From assembly GCF_017114945.1 (NCBI RefSeq), contig NZ_JABXKQ010000059.1:1-44864 (forward strand): DNA of 44,864 nt. Direction: 5' to 3'. This DNA is from Nostoc sp. JL34 (GTDB taxonomy: Bacteria > Cyanobacteriota > Cyanobacteriia > Cyanobacteriales > Nostocaceae). This document shows, one piece after another, positions 44,146 through 44,864 of this stretch (its first letter is position 1; every line of letters begins with the position of its first letter). Under the pieces are notes generated by a model, which worked only from the letters and a program-made list of their open reading frames with translations, searched no databases and was not told the DNA's origin. Made by a program: the position numbers and the translations under genes.

Positions 44146-44173
44146 GCGATGTATTCTCTACGAGAGGCTACGT
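44146..44173. repeat. interspersed repeat, third variant
   Basis: GCGATGTATTCTCTACGAGA followed by GGCTACGTC shares the GCGATGT and GGCTACG ends with the other copies but has CTCTACGAGA in the middle. It lies just after the kinase stop. CACAGAG-type repeats (44179 and 44547-44571) surround the following gene. Confidence 0.6.
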
Positions 44174-44286
44174 CAGAGGACACAGAGGAAAGAAGAAAAA
44201 GGCGATTGTACTGTGGAGATTTTTGCAGGCGATCGCCTAGCTTATAAATTCACGGTTAGGCTATACAAAAGAAGCGAGTCACTTTG

Positions 44287-44523
44287 TCAACGCACTACCC
44301 ATTTAAACCACCTTACAAACGGTCGGTTTTGGAAGTGCTTCCCCGCTTCATAAGCCATTATCAGTGACTCCAATGCTTCAGCACCATTTGCAACAGCTTC
44401 CTCATCAGTGTCGCCATGCGTCCAAGAAGGCTGTCCAGGGAAATCGGGAAATCCGACTAAAAAGCAGTTGTCTTCATCAGACCATTGGATTAGCATTTGA
44501 TATTTAAGTTTGCTAATTTTCAT
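44287..44523 (-). CDS. HicB family antitoxin-like protein
   Basis: A 78-residue protein with the HicB RNase-H-like fold pattern: KYQMLIQWSDEDNCFLVGFP, then DFPGQPSWTHGDTDEEAVAN (the usual G-x-S/T-x-x-EA turn) and a helix AEALESLIMAYEAG. ATG 44523 is chosen because it starts the conserved strand; the upstream extension is repeat-derived. No HicA toxin with the double-strand RNA-binding fold is visible on either side, so it is an orphan HicB or a non-toxin relative, as many cyanobacterial members are. Confidence 0.8.
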   Translation of the reverse strand: MKISKLKYQMLIQWSDEDNCFLVGFPDFPGQPSWTHGDTDEEAVANGAEALESLIMAYEAGKHFQNRPFVRWFKWVVR

Positions 44524-44667
44524 TATTCTTTCGCTGTTTTTAACGAACCACAGAGGCGCAGAAAACACAGAGTCAGAAGGGAAGAGGCGATGCTTTTTTA
44601 TAATTTAGTAACATAAATATGTAATGCTAAGAGAAAATTTAATTTATTTAAATAAGATATTCTGCCA

Positions 44668-44844
44668 ATGGAGAAAATAGATGAAGGTGAATTTGCTATA
44701 TACATTGATGATTCTGGAAGTCCAAAGCCTGATCCCAAAGATCAATATCCCTTCTTTGCTATGGGTGGCGTTTTAATCAAAAGGAACGATGAGCAAATAA
44801 TTAAACAATTAAGTAGGTGGGCGGAAAAATTTACAGCTATGTAA
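44668..44844 (+). pseudogene. truncated DUF3800-like N-terminus
   Basis: A 58-codon frame: GEFAIYIDDSGSPKPDPKDQ, YPFFAMGGVLI, EQIIKQLSRWAEKF, then a TAA stop. The opening strand with the DDSG acidic motif and the FFAMGGVLI strand are the first two elements of DUF3800 proteins (RNase-H-like, usually 200 residues or more). The stop after the first helix suggests a truncated gene. The rest, if any, lies beyond the window edge. It could also be a real short protein. Confidence 0.5.
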
Positions 44845-44864
44845 CGAAAAGTTAAGTAGTAGAA

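Noticed and set aside
44287..44523. Complete HicAB toxin-antitoxin pair
   Set aside because: No HicA-like frame is found immediately up- or downstream.

Overview
The window looks like chromosomal DNA of a filamentous heterocyst-type cyanobacterium (Nostoc/Anabaena relatives). Three things point there: frequent HIP1 octamers (GCGATCGC) inside and between genes; cyanobacterial marker genes (petN of the cytochrome b6-f complex, the purK-6S RNA pair, a UPF0182 protein of about 1000 residues, GH100 neutral invertase, GAF-rich histidine kinases); and short interspersed repeats typical of Nostoc. There is no rRNA, no tRNA I can recognise, no CRISPR array, no phage module and no intact transposase.

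Layout. 1-3000: leftward accessory genes (class I methyltransferase overlapping a DUF120/CTP-dependent riboflavin kinase-like gene, TetR regulator, GNAT acetyltransferase), then a truncated DJ-1/PfpI fragment that ends in a palindromic repeat. 3100-6660: DUF442 phosphatase-like gene with a clear terminator, a small membrane protein, a pentapeptide-repeat protein overlapping purK, and the 6S RNA gene directly behind purK. 6900-9530: two consecutive M16 peptidase genes, the first with the zinc motif and the second without it, separated by a heptanucleotide tandem repeat that runs into the second start codon. 9690-13700: peptidoglycan-binding protein, small holin-4-like membrane protein, CobE/CbiG-C, Uma2 and FdhD, with two MITE-like elements. 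13900-18530: class C beta-lactamase-type serine hydrolase and UPF0182. 18640-25730: small unknowns, GH100 invertase beside a decayed glucose dehydrogenase (SDR) pseudogene, a lipoprotein methyltransferase, an APC permease and a small membrane protein. 26870-33550: a rightward run of two secreted unknowns, a small lipoprotein and a MacA-MacB type exporter (adaptor, permease, ATPase), with a 21-bp in-frame tandem repeat between adaptor and permease. 33580-37020: membrane-anchored superoxide dismutase, a zinc-finger-like small membrane protein, a DEDDh exonuclease and a membrane protein. 37110-44140: a signalling block of three histidine kinases around petN, one with an ethylene-receptor-type sensor domain in which all key copper/ethylene residues are kept. 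44280-end: orphan HicB-like protein and a truncated DUF3800-like start.

How parts may work together. The adaptor, permease and ATPase form one tripartite exporter, probably with the lipoprotein upstream. The two M16 proteins probably form a heterodimer. The invertase and the dead glucose dehydrogenase are what is left of a sucrose-to-gluconate module. The receiver-kinase and the ethylene-receptor-like hybrid kinase are 29 bases apart on one strand and likely share a pathway.

The most notable signals are: (i) the 21-bp/7-codon repeat ORF inside the exporter operon; (ii) the short interspersed repeats inside or at the broken ends of genes, including an in-frame copy in a large histidine kinase; (iii) the ethylene-receptor-like hybrid kinase; (iv) the heptamer array that supplies the ribosome binding site of an M16 gene; (v) two undescribed MITE-like elements. 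I found no clear evidence of a wholly new multi-gene system. The nearest candidate is the secreted-unknown plus exporter plus repeat-peptide region at 26.9-33.5 kb.
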